Below are positions 23,122-31,424 of a stretch of DNA of 40,089 bases, piece after piece. The position numbers and the translations under genes were made by a program. The notes beneath the pieces were generated by a model. It did no database searches. It had not been told where the DNA came from and was given only the letters and a program-made list of their open reading frames with translations. This DNA is from Chloracidobacterium sp. UBA3360 (GTDB taxonomy: Bacteria; Acidobacteriota; Blastocatellia; Pyrinomonadales; Pyrinomonadaceae): positions 1 through 40,089 of the forward strand of contig DEQS01000028.1 in assembly GCA_002360555.1 (NCBI GenBank). The letters are read 5' to 3'. Every line of letters begins with the position of its first letter. The first letter of the stretch is position 1.

Positions 23122-24219
23122 CTACTTAGTGGCCGGTTTATAGGTTTTCGCCCAGTCTAGAAATGAGCGTAATTTAGTTTCATTGCCATCGATCCATCGT
23201 TTGGCCTCTTCATTGTTGCGGTCGTTGATAAAAATAACGATATTTCCAAACGCATCGATATGTCCGCTCTTTTTAAGGTCGACAACAAAGGGGATATAGT
23301 GTTTACCGACAAAAGTTTCCTTTAGCCTTTTGTCGTCCCCGAGCATTGTTATAACAGTTCCGATCGATTCGATGAACAACTGATTTGCCGTCTTTTTTCC
23401 ATCGTCCTTGTCCTTGACTGTTGTCAGCGTCGGGAGCAACATTTCATACATTCCAAACTCTCCCTCGTCTTTCGGGGCAAGGAAATCAAGGTTTATAACG
23501 ATGTTGCCCGTCTTGGCGTCTTTTGATGCCGGTTTCAAAAGATCAACAATCACACCTGCAGAAGCGACAGTTCGCTGAGTATTGAATTCGAGGGAAACTA
23601 ATCTGGCCGCGGCCAGCATTCCCGGCACCTTATACTTAGTGCCATTAAAAACAACAGCTAACAGATAATGTGGGCTGGGATAGAGTGGGTCATCTGCGAC
23701 AGCAGATTTTAAGGCCTGACGTGCATCGTTGTATTTTTTTTGCTTAACAAAGGTCACTCCGAGATTGTAATTCAAGCTAGAGCGATACTTGCCAAACTGG
23801 GTCTCTCCCTCCAGCAATTTCAGCCCGTCACGATAGATTTTAATAGCATCATCGGGTTTGCCTGCATCGTCGAGGGTGTTTGCGATCAGGACATAGAAGA
23901 GGGGAAGTTCGCTGGATATATACTTTGTGCCCTTGTATGCCAATTCAACTGCATCGAGCTTATCGCCTTTATTTTCCAGGGATAAAGCAAGTTCGTACAT
24001 TGCAGCCACACATTCTGGATTTTCAGCCAAGATCGAACGATATTTGGCGATTGCTTCGGCATATTTTTTTGCGTCGTGTAATGTAACGCCTTCATTCAGG
24101 ATTTTTTCCTGAGCCGCAGTAAGCGGACTTGGCGTCAGCGTCGGTTTGCCCAACTTCTGGCCGAAAGCTGTGTATGTCAACGCGAAAATAATTAGTGAGA
24201 TGCAAAGTGATCGTTTCAT
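23122..24219 (-). CDS. secreted TPR-repeat protein
   Basis: This 365-residue protein has a signal peptide (1-20, ending AFGQ) and a ribosome binding site GAGGAC five bases before the ATG. TPR units are visible from about 36 to 200: LNEGVTLHDAKKYAEAIAKY, then YELALSLENKGDKLDAVELA, then YVLIANTLDDAGKPDDAIKI, and YNLGVTFVKQKKYNDARQAL. The C-terminal 150 residues are a separate domain of unknown type. TPRs usually bind peptides or proteins. It lies immediately upstream of the archaemetzincin gene. Confidence 0.85.
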   Translation of the reverse strand: MKRSLCISLIIFALTYTAFGQKLGKPTLTPSPLTAAQEKILNEGVTLHDAKKYAEAIAKYRSILAENPECVAAMYELALSLENKGDKLDAVELAYKGTKYISSELPLFYVLIANTLDDAGKPDDAIKIYRDGLKLLEGETQFGKYRSSLNYNLGVTFVKQKKYNDARQALKSAVADDPLYPSPHYLLAVVFNGTKYKVPGMLAAARLVSLEFNTQRTVASAGVIVDLLKPASKDAKTGNIVINLDFLAPKDEGEFGMYEMLLPTLTTVKDKDDGKKTANQLFIESIGTVITMLGDDKRLKETFVGKHYIPFVVDLKKSGHIDAFGNIVIFINDRNNEEAKRWIDGNETKLRSFLDWAKTYKPATK

Positions 24220-24307
24220 AATGTCCTCTAACCGTAAACTTGAGATTGGTCCTTTAATATTTGATGCCGAACTCCAAATAAAGTTCCCACATTACCCGAC
24301 ATTTAAA

Positions 24308-25546
24308 TTAATATCGACCCAGTGAGTCAAGATATGATAAGTAGTTCCGGTGCATTTCGTCCAACGAATCTCCCCCAAATTTTTCACGCATTTCGTTTGC
24401 TAACACAAAAGCTAGCATAGCTTCGCCGATGACTCCGGCGGCGGGTACGGCGGTGATGTCGGAGCGTTCAAATGCTGCGTCGCTTGCTTCTTTCGTATCA
24501 ATGTCAACCGAGTGAAGCGGCTTGCGGAGCGTTGAGATGGGTTTCATATAACCGCGAACGCGAAGCTCTTCGCCGTTTGTAATGCCGCCTTCGAGGCCTC
24601 CCGCACGGTTTGTTTTGCGAAAAAAGTCAGAACCGCCTGCGTGAGCGGGCGACCAGTTTGTCGATTTTTCGTCAACATTCTGACCCTCCGCTGACGCAGA
24701 GGGTTCCGACCAGAATATTTCGTCGTGAACCTCAGACCCGCGTCGTCCGGCATTCGCAACACCGTCGCCGATCTCGACGGCTTTGATGGCGTGGATGGAC
24801 ATAATCGCCCGCGCGATGCGGCCGTCGAGTTTGTCTTCCCAAGATGTGTGCGAGCCGAGGCCGACGGGTAGGCCTTTTGCGAGCACTTCAAATACACCAC
24901 CGAGCGTATCGCCGTCGGTTTTGGCTTTGTCGATGAGGGCGATCATTTCCTGCTCTACTTTTGCATCGGCACAGTTTAACGGCGAATCTGTTGGAATGGC
25001 GGCGATCTCTTCCCACGTCTTTTCAATCAAGGATTCAGGATGGCTGCCGAGTTTTACAACGTGGCTTTTTATTTCGATGCCAAACGCCGCAAGGAGCTGT
25101 TTTGCTATCGCACCACACGCGACTCGCGCGGCGGTTTCACGAGCCGAGGCTCGCTCAAGAATGTCGCGTAGATCGCGGGTCTGATATTTTTGCCCGCCGG
25201 CCAGATCGGCGTGGCCGGGACGCGGACGCGTAACATGACGCGGATTTTTCGGCTGCTCGGCCAACTCCTCCGACGACATCACATCTTGCCAATGAACAAA
25301 ATCTTTATTTTCGATCGTGAGCGCGATCGGCGAGCCGAGTGCTTTGCCGTGACGAACGCCCGAGAGTATCTCGACAGTGTCGGTTTCGATCTTCATCCGG
25401 CCGCCGCGTCCATAGCCCTGCTGACGCAGCCAAAGTTCGTGGTTGATCGCGGCAATGTCGATCGGCAGTCCGGCAGGGACGCCTTCGACGATAGCGATGA
25501 GAGCCTTGCCGTGCGATTCGCCTGCGGTTGTGAATTTAAAGAACAT
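24308..25546 (-). CDS. aroC: chorismate synthase
   Basis: AroC turns EPSP into chorismate using reduced FMN, the last common step of aromatic synthesis. From the ATG at 25544-25546 it has 412 residues; an alternative GTG at 25561 lies in the flanking repeat. Signatures are present: FTTAGESHGKAL at the start, then GRGGRMKIE, ARASARETAARVACGA, and KTNRAGGLEGGITNGE. Between SEVHDEIFW and FFRKTNRAGG there are about 25 more residues than usual (about 278-307). They are encoded by two palindromic repeat copies in opposite orientation. All conserved motifs flank this insert intact, so the enzyme is probably active. Confidence 0.95.
   Translation of the reverse strand: MFFKFTTAGESHGKALIAIVEGVPAGLPIDIAAINHELWLRQQGYGRGGRMKIETDTVEILSGVRHGKALGSPIALTIENKDFVHWQDVMSSEELAEQPKNPRHVTRPRPGHADLAGGQKYQTRDLRDILERASARETAARVACGAIAKQLLAAFGIEIKSHVVKLGSHPESLIEKTWEEIAAIPTDSPLNCADAKVEQEMIALIDKAKTDGDTLGGVFEVLAKGLPVGLGSHTSWEDKLDGRIARAIMSIHAIKAVEIGDGVANAGRRGSEVHDEIFWSEPSASAEGQNVDEKSTNWSPAHAGGSDFFRKTNRAGGLEGGITNGEELRVRGYMKPISTLRKPLHSVDIDTKEASDAAFERSDITAVPAAGVIGEAMLAFVLANEMREKFGGDSLDEMHRNYLSYLDSLGRY
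24626..24712. repeat. inverted pair of palindromic repeats in frame inside aroC
   Basis: Copy A (24626-24655, plus orientation) reads GTCAGAACCGCCTGCGT then GAGCGGGCGACCAG. Copy B (24679-24712), read on the minus strand, gives GTCGGAACCCTCTGCGT then CAGCGGAGGGTCAGAA. They agree at most positions of GTC-R-GAACC-x-x-CTGCGT-x-AGCGG and are separated by about 23 bases. Each is itself an imperfect palindrome. The frame of aroC runs through both. Confidence 0.8.
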
Positions 25547-25555
25547 AAGAAATTT

Positions 25556-25629
25556 AACCACAGATGGACACAGATAAACACAGATTATTTCTATTTCTTA
25601 TCCGTATTGATCTGTGTTCATCTGTGGTT
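25556..25629. repeat. 74-base inverted repeat made of ACACAGAT-like words
   Basis: The left arm is AACCACAGATGGACACAG then ATAAACACAGAT. The right arm ends ATCTGTGTTCATCTGTGGTT. The arms are near-perfect inverse complements around a 24-base centre. The element lies between the DMT permease and aroC. The stop codon of the permease (25598-25600) lies within it, so the last ten permease residues are repeat-encoded. A similar repeat text is known from many unrelated bacterial genomes. Confidence 0.85.
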
Positions 25630-26503
25630 GTAAACGCCTCTTCCTAAACACGATCAAGCCAATGCTGCCGATGATGAGCAAACCACCTAATCCCGTTTGC
25701 GGCGGTAGAGTTTCGCCGATAGTTATCGCTCCTATCACGACTGCGAGTAGCGGCGTGACGAGCGAGATCATCATCGCTTTGGTCGATTCGATCTTGCCAA
25801 GTAGCCAATAATAGAGCCAAAAAGCCGCAATTGTGCCGGCGATCGTCAGATACAGAACACAACCGACGGCTTTCCACGTCCAGTGAAAGGTTAGCGGATT
25901 GCCCTCGGCGACGAGGCTGTAAACGATTATCGCGGGCAGGCCGCAGATCATCTGGCAAAACACGAGTGCCGCCGGATGGATCGCACCGCCTTTTGCCTTT
26001 ACAAGGATCGATGCCTGTGCGGCAGCGTACGAGCCGATAACTACGCCCACACAGCCGAGAAAAGCCATAAAGCTCTGCACGCTCAGCTGATCGTAAAAGA
26101 TCACACCGACGCCTACAATACCCATCGCGACAGCAAAGACCTTGAGTCTCGTGATCCGCTCGTTCGGCAAAAATATCCACGCTAGGATCAGGCCAAAGAC
26201 CGTGATCATCGCCTGCAGCACTGCGGCGAGGCCGGACGTGATATATTGTTCGCTCCAAAAGACCATGCTGTAGTTGATCGAAAATTGGAGAACACCGGTG
26301 AGGGCGATCAGCCGCCATTGTTTTGCGGTTTTGGGCATCGGGATCTTTTGAACGCGGATAACGACATAGAGGATCGCGACAGCTAACAGAAACCTTGCGG
26401 CGGCAAATGTGATCGGCGGCAGGTCTTCGAGGCCGATCTTGATAAAGATCCAAGTCGTGCCCCAAATTAGACAAAGCAAGAGCCAGATGAATATTGTTTT
26501 CAT
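25598..26503 (-). CDS. DMT-superfamily (EamA) permease
   Basis: The protein has 301 residues with about ten hydrophobic segments in two EamA halves. The first starts FIWLLLCLIWGTTWIFIKIGL, a classic EamA opening, with an ITFAAARFLLA segment. The second half includes YLTIAGTIAAFWLYYWLLGK and a final LLIIGSIGLIVF. It exports or imports an unknown small metabolite. Its ATG overlaps the rsmD stop by one base (TAATG), so it is co-translated with rsmD. The last ten residues (QPQMNTDQYG) come from the inverted repeat downstream and are unlikely to be ancestral. Confidence 0.9.
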   Translation of the reverse strand: MKTIFIWLLLCLIWGTTWIFIKIGLEDLPPITFAAARFLLAVAILYVVIRVQKIPMPKTAKQWRLIALTGVLQFSINYSMVFWSEQYITSGLAAVLQAMITVFGLILAWIFLPNERITRLKVFAVAMGIVGVGVIFYDQLSVQSFMAFLGCVGVVIGSYAAAQASILVKAKGGAIHPAALVFCQMICGLPAIIVYSLVAEGNPLTFHWTWKAVGCVLYLTIAGTIAAFWLYYWLLGKIESTKAMMISLVTPLLAVVIGAITIGETLPPQTGLGGLLIIGSIGLIVFRKRRLQPQMNTDQYG

Positions 26504-27054
26504 TAGTCGCGTTCGTAAAAGCTGAGGCTAGTCTCACCTTGTTTGAGTATCCGCCAGCGGCGAAGTGACCCGACCTCGTCCGGGATATGTTTTTTTGAGT
26601 GATGTTCGACGACCAGCAAACCGCCGTCATTGAGCAGTTTAGAGCTAAAGCCAAACTCGTGCAGCACGATCGAATAATCAGCCTCATACGGCGGATCGTA
26701 AAATGCAATATCCCAACCCGTAATATGCTCGCGTCCGGTGAAGTTGTCAGCATCGAGACCGAGGATCTCGGTCGTATTTTCAGACACGTCAAGTTTGTCG
26801 AGATTTTCTTCGATCAGAGCACACGACTTTTTCGACCTGTCGACAAACGTCACAAACGCCGCTCCGCGTGAGAGAGCCTCAATGCCGATCGCACCCGTTC
26901 CGGCACAGAGATCGAGAAATCGCGTTTCGTCATCAATACGCGGAGCTAGGATGTTAAATAGAGTTTCGCGCAGACGGTCAGAGGTCGGCCGCGTTTTGTT
27001 GTCCGGCGGGCTTTTGAGCACGCGGCCGCGATAGATACCGGCGATGACACGCAT
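26503..27054 (-). CDS. rsmD: 16S rRNA (guanine966-N2)-methyltransferase RsmD
   Basis: RsmD methylates G966 of 16S rRNA during 30S assembly. From ATG 27052-27054 the protein has 183 residues, the normal length. The upstream extension of 12 residues is not family-like. It begins MRVIAGIYRGR and has the TRPTSDRLRETLFNIL phrase. The SAM-binding motif is FLDLCAGTGAIGIEALSRGA, and the catalytic DPPY is near 129-132. It follows recG after 54 bases and overlaps the permease start, within a minus-strand block of housekeeping genes. Confidence 0.95.
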   Translation of the reverse strand: MRVIAGIYRGRVLKSPPDNKTRPTSDRLRETLFNILAPRIDDETRFLDLCAGTGAIGIEALSRGAAFVTFVDRSKKSCALIEENLDKLDVSENTTEILGLDADNFTGREHITGWDIAFYDPPYEADYSIVLHEFGFSSKLLNDGGLLVVEHHSKKHIPDEVGSLRRWRILKQGETSLSFYERD

Positions 27055-27108
27055 AAACGATAGTGTAGGGAATCGTAGCGTTGCGGGCAAAAGCGGAGTT
27101 TATTTGTC

Positions 27109-29364
27109 TCAGCCGATGCTGCCGAGTCTTACATTTTTGTCGGAGCGGGCGATCTTGACGAGTTCAGATGTTTCGGATGAAAGACGCCGTTCGGTGAGAT
27201 ACAATTCTGCTTCCTTGCGGGCCGAGATGAGAATGTCGAGGTCCCGGACAATATTGCCGATGCGAAAATTTTGAATGCCCGATTGCCGTGTTCCAAGTAT
27301 CTCGCCCTGGCCGCGTGTCTCGAGATCTTTTTCCGCGATCTTAAATCCGTCGGACGTCTGTTCCATTATCCCGAGACGTTCTTTTGCAACGGCGGTCCGC
27401 TTAAATCCCGCGAGCAGAACGCAGTAGCTTTGTTCGGCCCCGCGACCGACGCGTCCTCGTAATTGATGCAGTTGCGACAGCCCAAATCGCTCGGCGTGTT
27501 CGATGACCATCAGCGACGCGTTAGGCACATCAACGCCGACCTCGATCACCGTCGTTGAGACGAGGATGTCGAGATTGCCGGCGACAAATTCGGACATTAT
27601 CTCTTCTTTTTCGGTGGGTTTCATCCTGCCATGGAGCAGCCCGACGGTGTATTGCGGGAAAATATTGGTGCGGATGTCCTCGTACATCAGGGTCGCGGCT
27701 TTGAGGTCGAGCTTTTCCGATTCTTGGATCAGCGGATAGACGATATAGACTTGTCGGCCGAGCTTTACCTCGCGTTCGATGCCGCGATAAACACCGTGGC
27801 GTTGGTCTTCGCCGAGCACGACGGTTTTGATCGGCGTGCGGCCTGGCGGCATCTCATCGATGATCGATACGTCCAGGTCACCATACACGGTCATCGCCAG
27901 CGAGCGGGGAATTGGCGTCGCCGTCATCACGAGCACGTCCGGATTAAATCCCAATGCCATCAACTGAGCCCGCTGGAGCACGCCAAAGCGATGCTGCTCG
28001 TCGATGACGGCAAGGCCCAGCTTTGAAAATCTGACAGCGTCCTGGATGATCGCATGCGTGCCGATGATGAGATCGATCTCACCGGCGGCAAGAGCTTCTT
28101 GAATCTTTCGTTTTGGTGCTGCTTTTGTGCTGCCAATAAGCAACTCTACCCGATAGCCGCTGTCGGCAAATATCTTTTGTGCATTTCGGAAATGCTGCTC
28201 CGCCAGTATCTCGGTCGGTGCCATCAGAGCGGCTTGATAGCCGTTTTCCATCGCGGCAAAGATCGCGAGAAACGCAACGATCGTCTTACCGCTGCCGACA
28301 TCACCTTGGATCAGACGGTTCATCGGAGCATCTGATTTGAGATCGTCAAATATCTCGCCGATCACCTTTTTCTGAGCGCCTGTCAGCGTAAATGGCAAAA
28401 TGCTTTTTAGACGCTCTTTGGTCGAATCTGTGATCTCGATGACCGTGCCTTTGGGCTCTTTTTGCCGTTCGCCCCGTAGCAATTGCATCGAGAACGACAG
28501 CCAAAAGAATTCGTCGAAGATCAGTCGCCTATGCGCCGGGCTGCGAAACATCTCATATTCCGCGATCGACGAATCCTCCGGCGGGAAATGTATTTCGGCC
28601 AACGCCTGTGCCCGAGTCGCAAGGTTTTGCCGCTCAAGCAGATCGGAGGGCAGCTCGTCGATAACGGATTTAGTATCTAGTTTTTGCAAAACGTCATAGA
28701 CGATCTCGCGCAGGCGTTTTGTCTGCAGATCGCCGAGTTTGCGGTAAACCGGAACGCGGCGGGCGGTGTGGACGGGTGCAAATTCGGGATTGCCAAGGTC
28801 TTCGATGAGATTCTCGGCTGACACAAGTGGCGCGGCGTCGGACGGCAGTATCTCGATCTCGTCCGGTTTGTTGACCATCAGAGCATAGGTGTTGCGTTTG
28901 TCGTCCCACTCCCATTTGCCGTAGGCGACGAACCGCGTGCCTTGGCGGAAACGGTCGGTGTACCAATTAACGATATCGCCGGCGTTTCGCCCCGAGACGA
29001 ACCATTTGACTATGACGGGCTTTTGCTGACGGGCAGCGTCTGCTCCGCTGATCTCAAAGAGGAACAGCGGCGGCTGTTTCGGGTGACGATTTTTACCGAC
29101 GCGAAAGCCGCCAGAAACTTTTACATACAACTCGACTGCGGCTTCCATGTCGGGTTCGAGCTTTTCGAGCGACAGAAAATTTGAACGGTCCTCGTATCGG
29201 GTCGGGAGATAGTTGAGGAGGTCTTCGACGGTAACGTCGTCGGGCGAAGTCTTGTCGGCAAAACCTGCAAGAGCGACGGCGAGCTTTCGCGACAACGCGG
29301 CCGTCAATTTCGCAACCTCGTGACGCGGCAATTCAAGTATCGGCGTTGTGAGCGTTAATTTCAT
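27109..29364 (-). CDS. recG: ATP-dependent DNA helicase RecG
   Basis: RecG remodels stalled replication forks and branched DNA. The protein has 751 residues, longer than the roughly 690 of E. coli RecG because of an extra N-terminal segment (1-60) before YLPTRYEDRS. The wedge (OB) domain lies around 70-190. Helicase motifs follow: Walker A GDVGSGKT near 355-362, the Walker B box DEQH near 455, motif III TATPIPR near 482, and QLRGRVGRG near 645. It lies between the queuosine-precursor transporter and rsmD on the minus strand. Confidence 0.97.
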   Translation of the reverse strand: MKLTLTTPILELPRHEVAKLTAALSRKLAVALAGFADKTSPDDVTVEDLLNYLPTRYEDRSNFLSLEKLEPDMEAAVELYVKVSGGFRVGKNRHPKQPPLFLFEISGADAARQQKPVIVKWFVSGRNAGDIVNWYTDRFRQGTRFVAYGKWEWDDKRNTYALMVNKPDEIEILPSDAAPLVSAENLIEDLGNPEFAPVHTARRVPVYRKLGDLQTKRLREIVYDVLQKLDTKSVIDELPSDLLERQNLATRAQALAEIHFPPEDSSIAEYEMFRSPAHRRLIFDEFFWLSFSMQLLRGERQKEPKGTVIEITDSTKERLKSILPFTLTGAQKKVIGEIFDDLKSDAPMNRLIQGDVGSGKTIVAFLAIFAAMENGYQAALMAPTEILAEQHFRNAQKIFADSGYRVELLIGSTKAAPKRKIQEALAAGEIDLIIGTHAIIQDAVRFSKLGLAVIDEQHRFGVLQRAQLMALGFNPDVLVMTATPIPRSLAMTVYGDLDVSIIDEMPPGRTPIKTVVLGEDQRHGVYRGIEREVKLGRQVYIVYPLIQESEKLDLKAATLMYEDIRTNIFPQYTVGLLHGRMKPTEKEEIMSEFVAGNLDILVSTTVIEVGVDVPNASLMVIEHAERFGLSQLHQLRGRVGRGAEQSYCVLLAGFKRTAVAKERLGIMEQTSDGFKIAEKDLETRGQGEILGTRQSGIQNFRIGNIVRDLDILISARKEAELYLTERRLSSETSELVKIARSDKNVRLGSIG

Positions 29365-29379
29365 TGGCCGAAAGTGTTG

Positions 29380-30084
29380 CTAGGTCTTTAGAGTGAACGG
29401 ATTAAAGTCGGTCTCGCGGTCGTAGTAGTCTTCGTGCTCAGCACGTTTTAGGAATGCGACGATCTTGTAGGTGAACGGCGTTGCGATGACTTCCCAAAAT
29501 ACCTTGATGAAATAATTGCCTATCATCACGCTAATGACCTGTTCGTTTGACCACGTACCGAGAAACGCGATCGGGTAAAAGATGAGGCTGTCGACCGCTT
29601 CGCCCGCAAAAGTCGAGCCGATCGTTCGCATCCACAGATATTTGCCGTTTGTCCACAGTTTCATCTTCGCGAGGACAAAAGAATTGACAAATTCACCCAG
29701 CCAAAATGCTGTAAGGGAAGCAATTACAATTCGCCACGTCTGCCCAAAGATAAGATTTACCGCCGCCTGCTGTTCCGCCGACATTGTCTTTGCCGCCGGC
29801 AAACTCGTGACGATATATGCCATCAAAGAGGCAAATATCAACGCACCAAACCCGGCCCAGATCACTTTACGCGAACGGGCGTAACCATATACCTCAGTAA
29901 GGATATCGCCGAAAAGATAGCTGAGCGGAAAGAACAAGACGCCGGTGCCGAAAATATATTCGCCGTAAAGCGGTAAGTTGACCGACGACACTTTGTGAAC
30001 GCCGATCAGATTCGAGCATAAAAGCACAGCCACGAATGCCGCCATTATCAGGTCAAAATATTTGTATTTCTTTTGCTCCGCCAT
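29380..30084 (-). CDS. queuosine precursor transporter (YhhQ/VUT family)
   Basis: The YhhQ family (COG1738) imports queuine precursors such as preQ0 or preQ1. The protein has 234 residues and about six transmembrane helices. Family phrases are visible: LIGVHKV near 24-30, FPLSYLFGDILTEVYGYARSR near 52-72, then WRIVIASLTAFWLGEFVNSF, and RTIGSTFAGEAVDSLIFYPI near 148-167. It lies 15 bases upstream of recG and follows the rpsT terminator. No queuosine synthesis gene is near, so salvage is an inference from family. Confidence 0.9.
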   Translation of the reverse strand: MAEQKKYKYFDLIMAAFVAVLLCSNLIGVHKVSSVNLPLYGEYIFGTGVLFFPLSYLFGDILTEVYGYARSRKVIWAGFGALIFASLMAYIVTSLPAAKTMSAEQQAAVNLIFGQTWRIVIASLTAFWLGEFVNSFVLAKMKLWTNGKYLWMRTIGSTFAGEAVDSLIFYPIAFLGTWSNEQVISVMIGNYFIKVFWEVIATPFTYKIVAFLKRAEHEDYYDRETDFNPFTLKT

Positions 30085-30101
30085 TTTGCGAATGATTTTA
30101 A

Positions 30102-30133
30102 CAAAAAAAAGCGGACCGTGATATACGGCCCGC
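30102..30133 (-). terminator. intrinsic terminator after rpsT
   Basis: Read on the minus strand, GCGGGCCGT and ACGGTCCGC form a 9-bp stem with one G-U pair around a short ATATC loop. A run of eight to nine T follows. It lies 36 bases after the rpsT stop and before the queuosine transporter gene. Confidence 0.92.
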
Positions 30134-30169
30134 CTATTGTATTAAAGCGATCGATTGCGAGGTTAGAAA

Positions 30170-30433
30170 CTATGCGAGATCATTAACATGTTTGGTGAGA
30201 CGCGATTTATATCTCGCGGCTGTATTTTTATGAATGATGCCTTTATTGACCGCTTTATCGATCAATGAGACGGTTGGAGTGAGTAGCTCAACGCTACCTG
30301 TTTTGTCGCTACCGGCGACTGCGGTGCGAAGCTTCTTAATCGAAGTGCGCAATTTGGAACGGTTGCTGCGGTTGATCTCTTTGCGCTTGGCATTTTGCCT
30401 TACGCGCTTCTCTGCTGATTTATGATTAGCCAT
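30170..30433 (-). CDS. rpsT: 30S ribosomal protein S20
   Basis: S20 binds 16S rRNA early in 30S assembly. The protein has 87 residues and shows the family pattern: MANHKSAEKRVRQNAKR at the start, a basic helical middle, then IDKAVNKGIIHKNTAARYKSRL at the C-terminus. A ribosome binding site GAGGAAA precedes the ATG. It appears monocistronic: its own terminator lies downstream and a 79-base gap precedes it on the side of the J-domain gene. Confidence 0.97.
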   Translation of the reverse strand: MANHKSAEKRVRQNAKRKEINRSNRSKLRTSIKKLRTAVAGSDKTGSVELLTPTVSLIDKAVNKGIIHKNTAARYKSRLTKHVNDLA

Positions 30434-30512
30434 TTATAATTTCCTCGGAATCGATACAATAAAAACAAACTTTAGAGTATATGTTCCGATGTGCGGTCTG
30501 TCAAGGCGAGTC

Positions 30513-31319
30513 TTAGCGGTCAAACCGGGACGCCAGCGTGTGCATTAGGTCAACGAATAGCGTGACTATCGGCGGATAAAAGATAAATTCGGGCCGGAGC
30601 GTGTCCGCAAACATATTGGGCATCAACTCGGCGGCAAAATGTAACTGCCAGCCGATGAGCAATCCTACCCCAAGACACAGCATAAATCCACCGCTAAGGA
30701 CGACCGCCGCAAGCAACCGCGAATACGGTTTCTGCTTGCGTTCGCTCTCATCGAGTATCGAATCGTGGATGTTATCGTCCGTCTCGGTGTACCGCTCAAA
30801 ACCATCGCGGATGCGGCGTATGAGATTAATAATGCCGATGATGAACAAAGTCACAATGACAAGCCTGCCGATTACGGTCGACTCAGCGAATATTTTCGGG
30901 TGAAAAGCTGTGACCAATACTGCCGACACAAACAGAGCCACGAGCGGGTAGATCACCTTTTGAAAAGCTTCGGTCTCGCGGCGTTCCTCGGCCATCATCC
31001 GGTCGATGATGTCGTTATAACGCTTTTCATAGACCATCTGACGCCAACGTTGGGCATGCCGGTTGGTCGAACCCAAAACTGAATCGCTGCCGTTCATACT
31101 CGCCGTTACCTCAAGCATTCGCTTGTCGTAGCGGGATCGTTCGCGGTGATTGCCGAGCACCTCGTACGCCTCGGCAATGGCGGCAAATTTTAGAGCGGTT
31201 TCCTCCGAGCCTTGATGCGAATCGGGGTGCAGCTTACGCGCCAGACGCCGATACGCCGATTTTATCTCGGCATGAGTAGCCTCTGGTGACACTTTGAGGA
31301 TGTCGTAGTAATTCACCAT
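30513..31319 (-). CDS. membrane-anchored J-domain protein
   Basis: The protein has 268 residues. Residues 3-66 are a J-domain: YDILKVSPEATHAEIKSAYR, then the HPD motif at about 32-34, then AYEVLGNHRERSRYD. J-domains stimulate Hsp70 (DnaK) ATPase. A charged linker follows, then two pairs of hydrophobic segments near 122-170 and 205-260, so it should be an inner-membrane co-chaperone. It lacks the Gly/Phe and zinc domains of DnaJ. A palindromic hairpin lies 33 bases upstream of its start. Confidence 0.9.
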   Translation of the reverse strand: MVNYYDILKVSPEATHAEIKSAYRRLARKLHPDSHQGSEETALKFAAIAEAYEVLGNHRERSRYDKRMLEVTASMNGSDSVLGSTNRHAQRWRQMVYEKRYNDIIDRMMAEERRETEAFQKVIYPLVALFVSAVLVTAFHPKIFAESTVIGRLVIVTLFIIGIINLIRRIRDGFERYTETDDNIHDSILDESERKQKPYSRLLAAVVLSGGFMLCLGVGLLIGWQLHFAAELMPNMFADTLRPEFIFYPPIVTLFVDLMHTLASRFDR

Positions 31320-31351
31320 CGAAACAAAAATGTGGATGATTGAAGCGAACG

Positions 31352-31387
31352 TCCGGAGCCTAAAGACCTACGTCTTTTGACTCCGGA
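31352..31387. repeat. long imperfect hairpin between exbD and the J-domain gene
   Basis: TCCGGAG (31352-31358) pairs with CTCCGGA (31381-31387), and an inner AAAGAC pairs with GTCTTT around a CTAC loop. There is a 3-by-3 internal loop between the stems. No T-run follows on either strand, so it looks more like an extragenic palindrome than a terminator. Confidence 0.7.
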
Positions 31388-31424
31388 AGTATAACACACC
31401 GGGCGTTTTCGGTTAAATCAGTGG

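Noticed and set aside
25644..26792. A 382-residue minus-strand frame across the permease and rsmD
   Set aside because: It is Arg/Cys/Asp-rich and runs out of frame over two well recognised genes.
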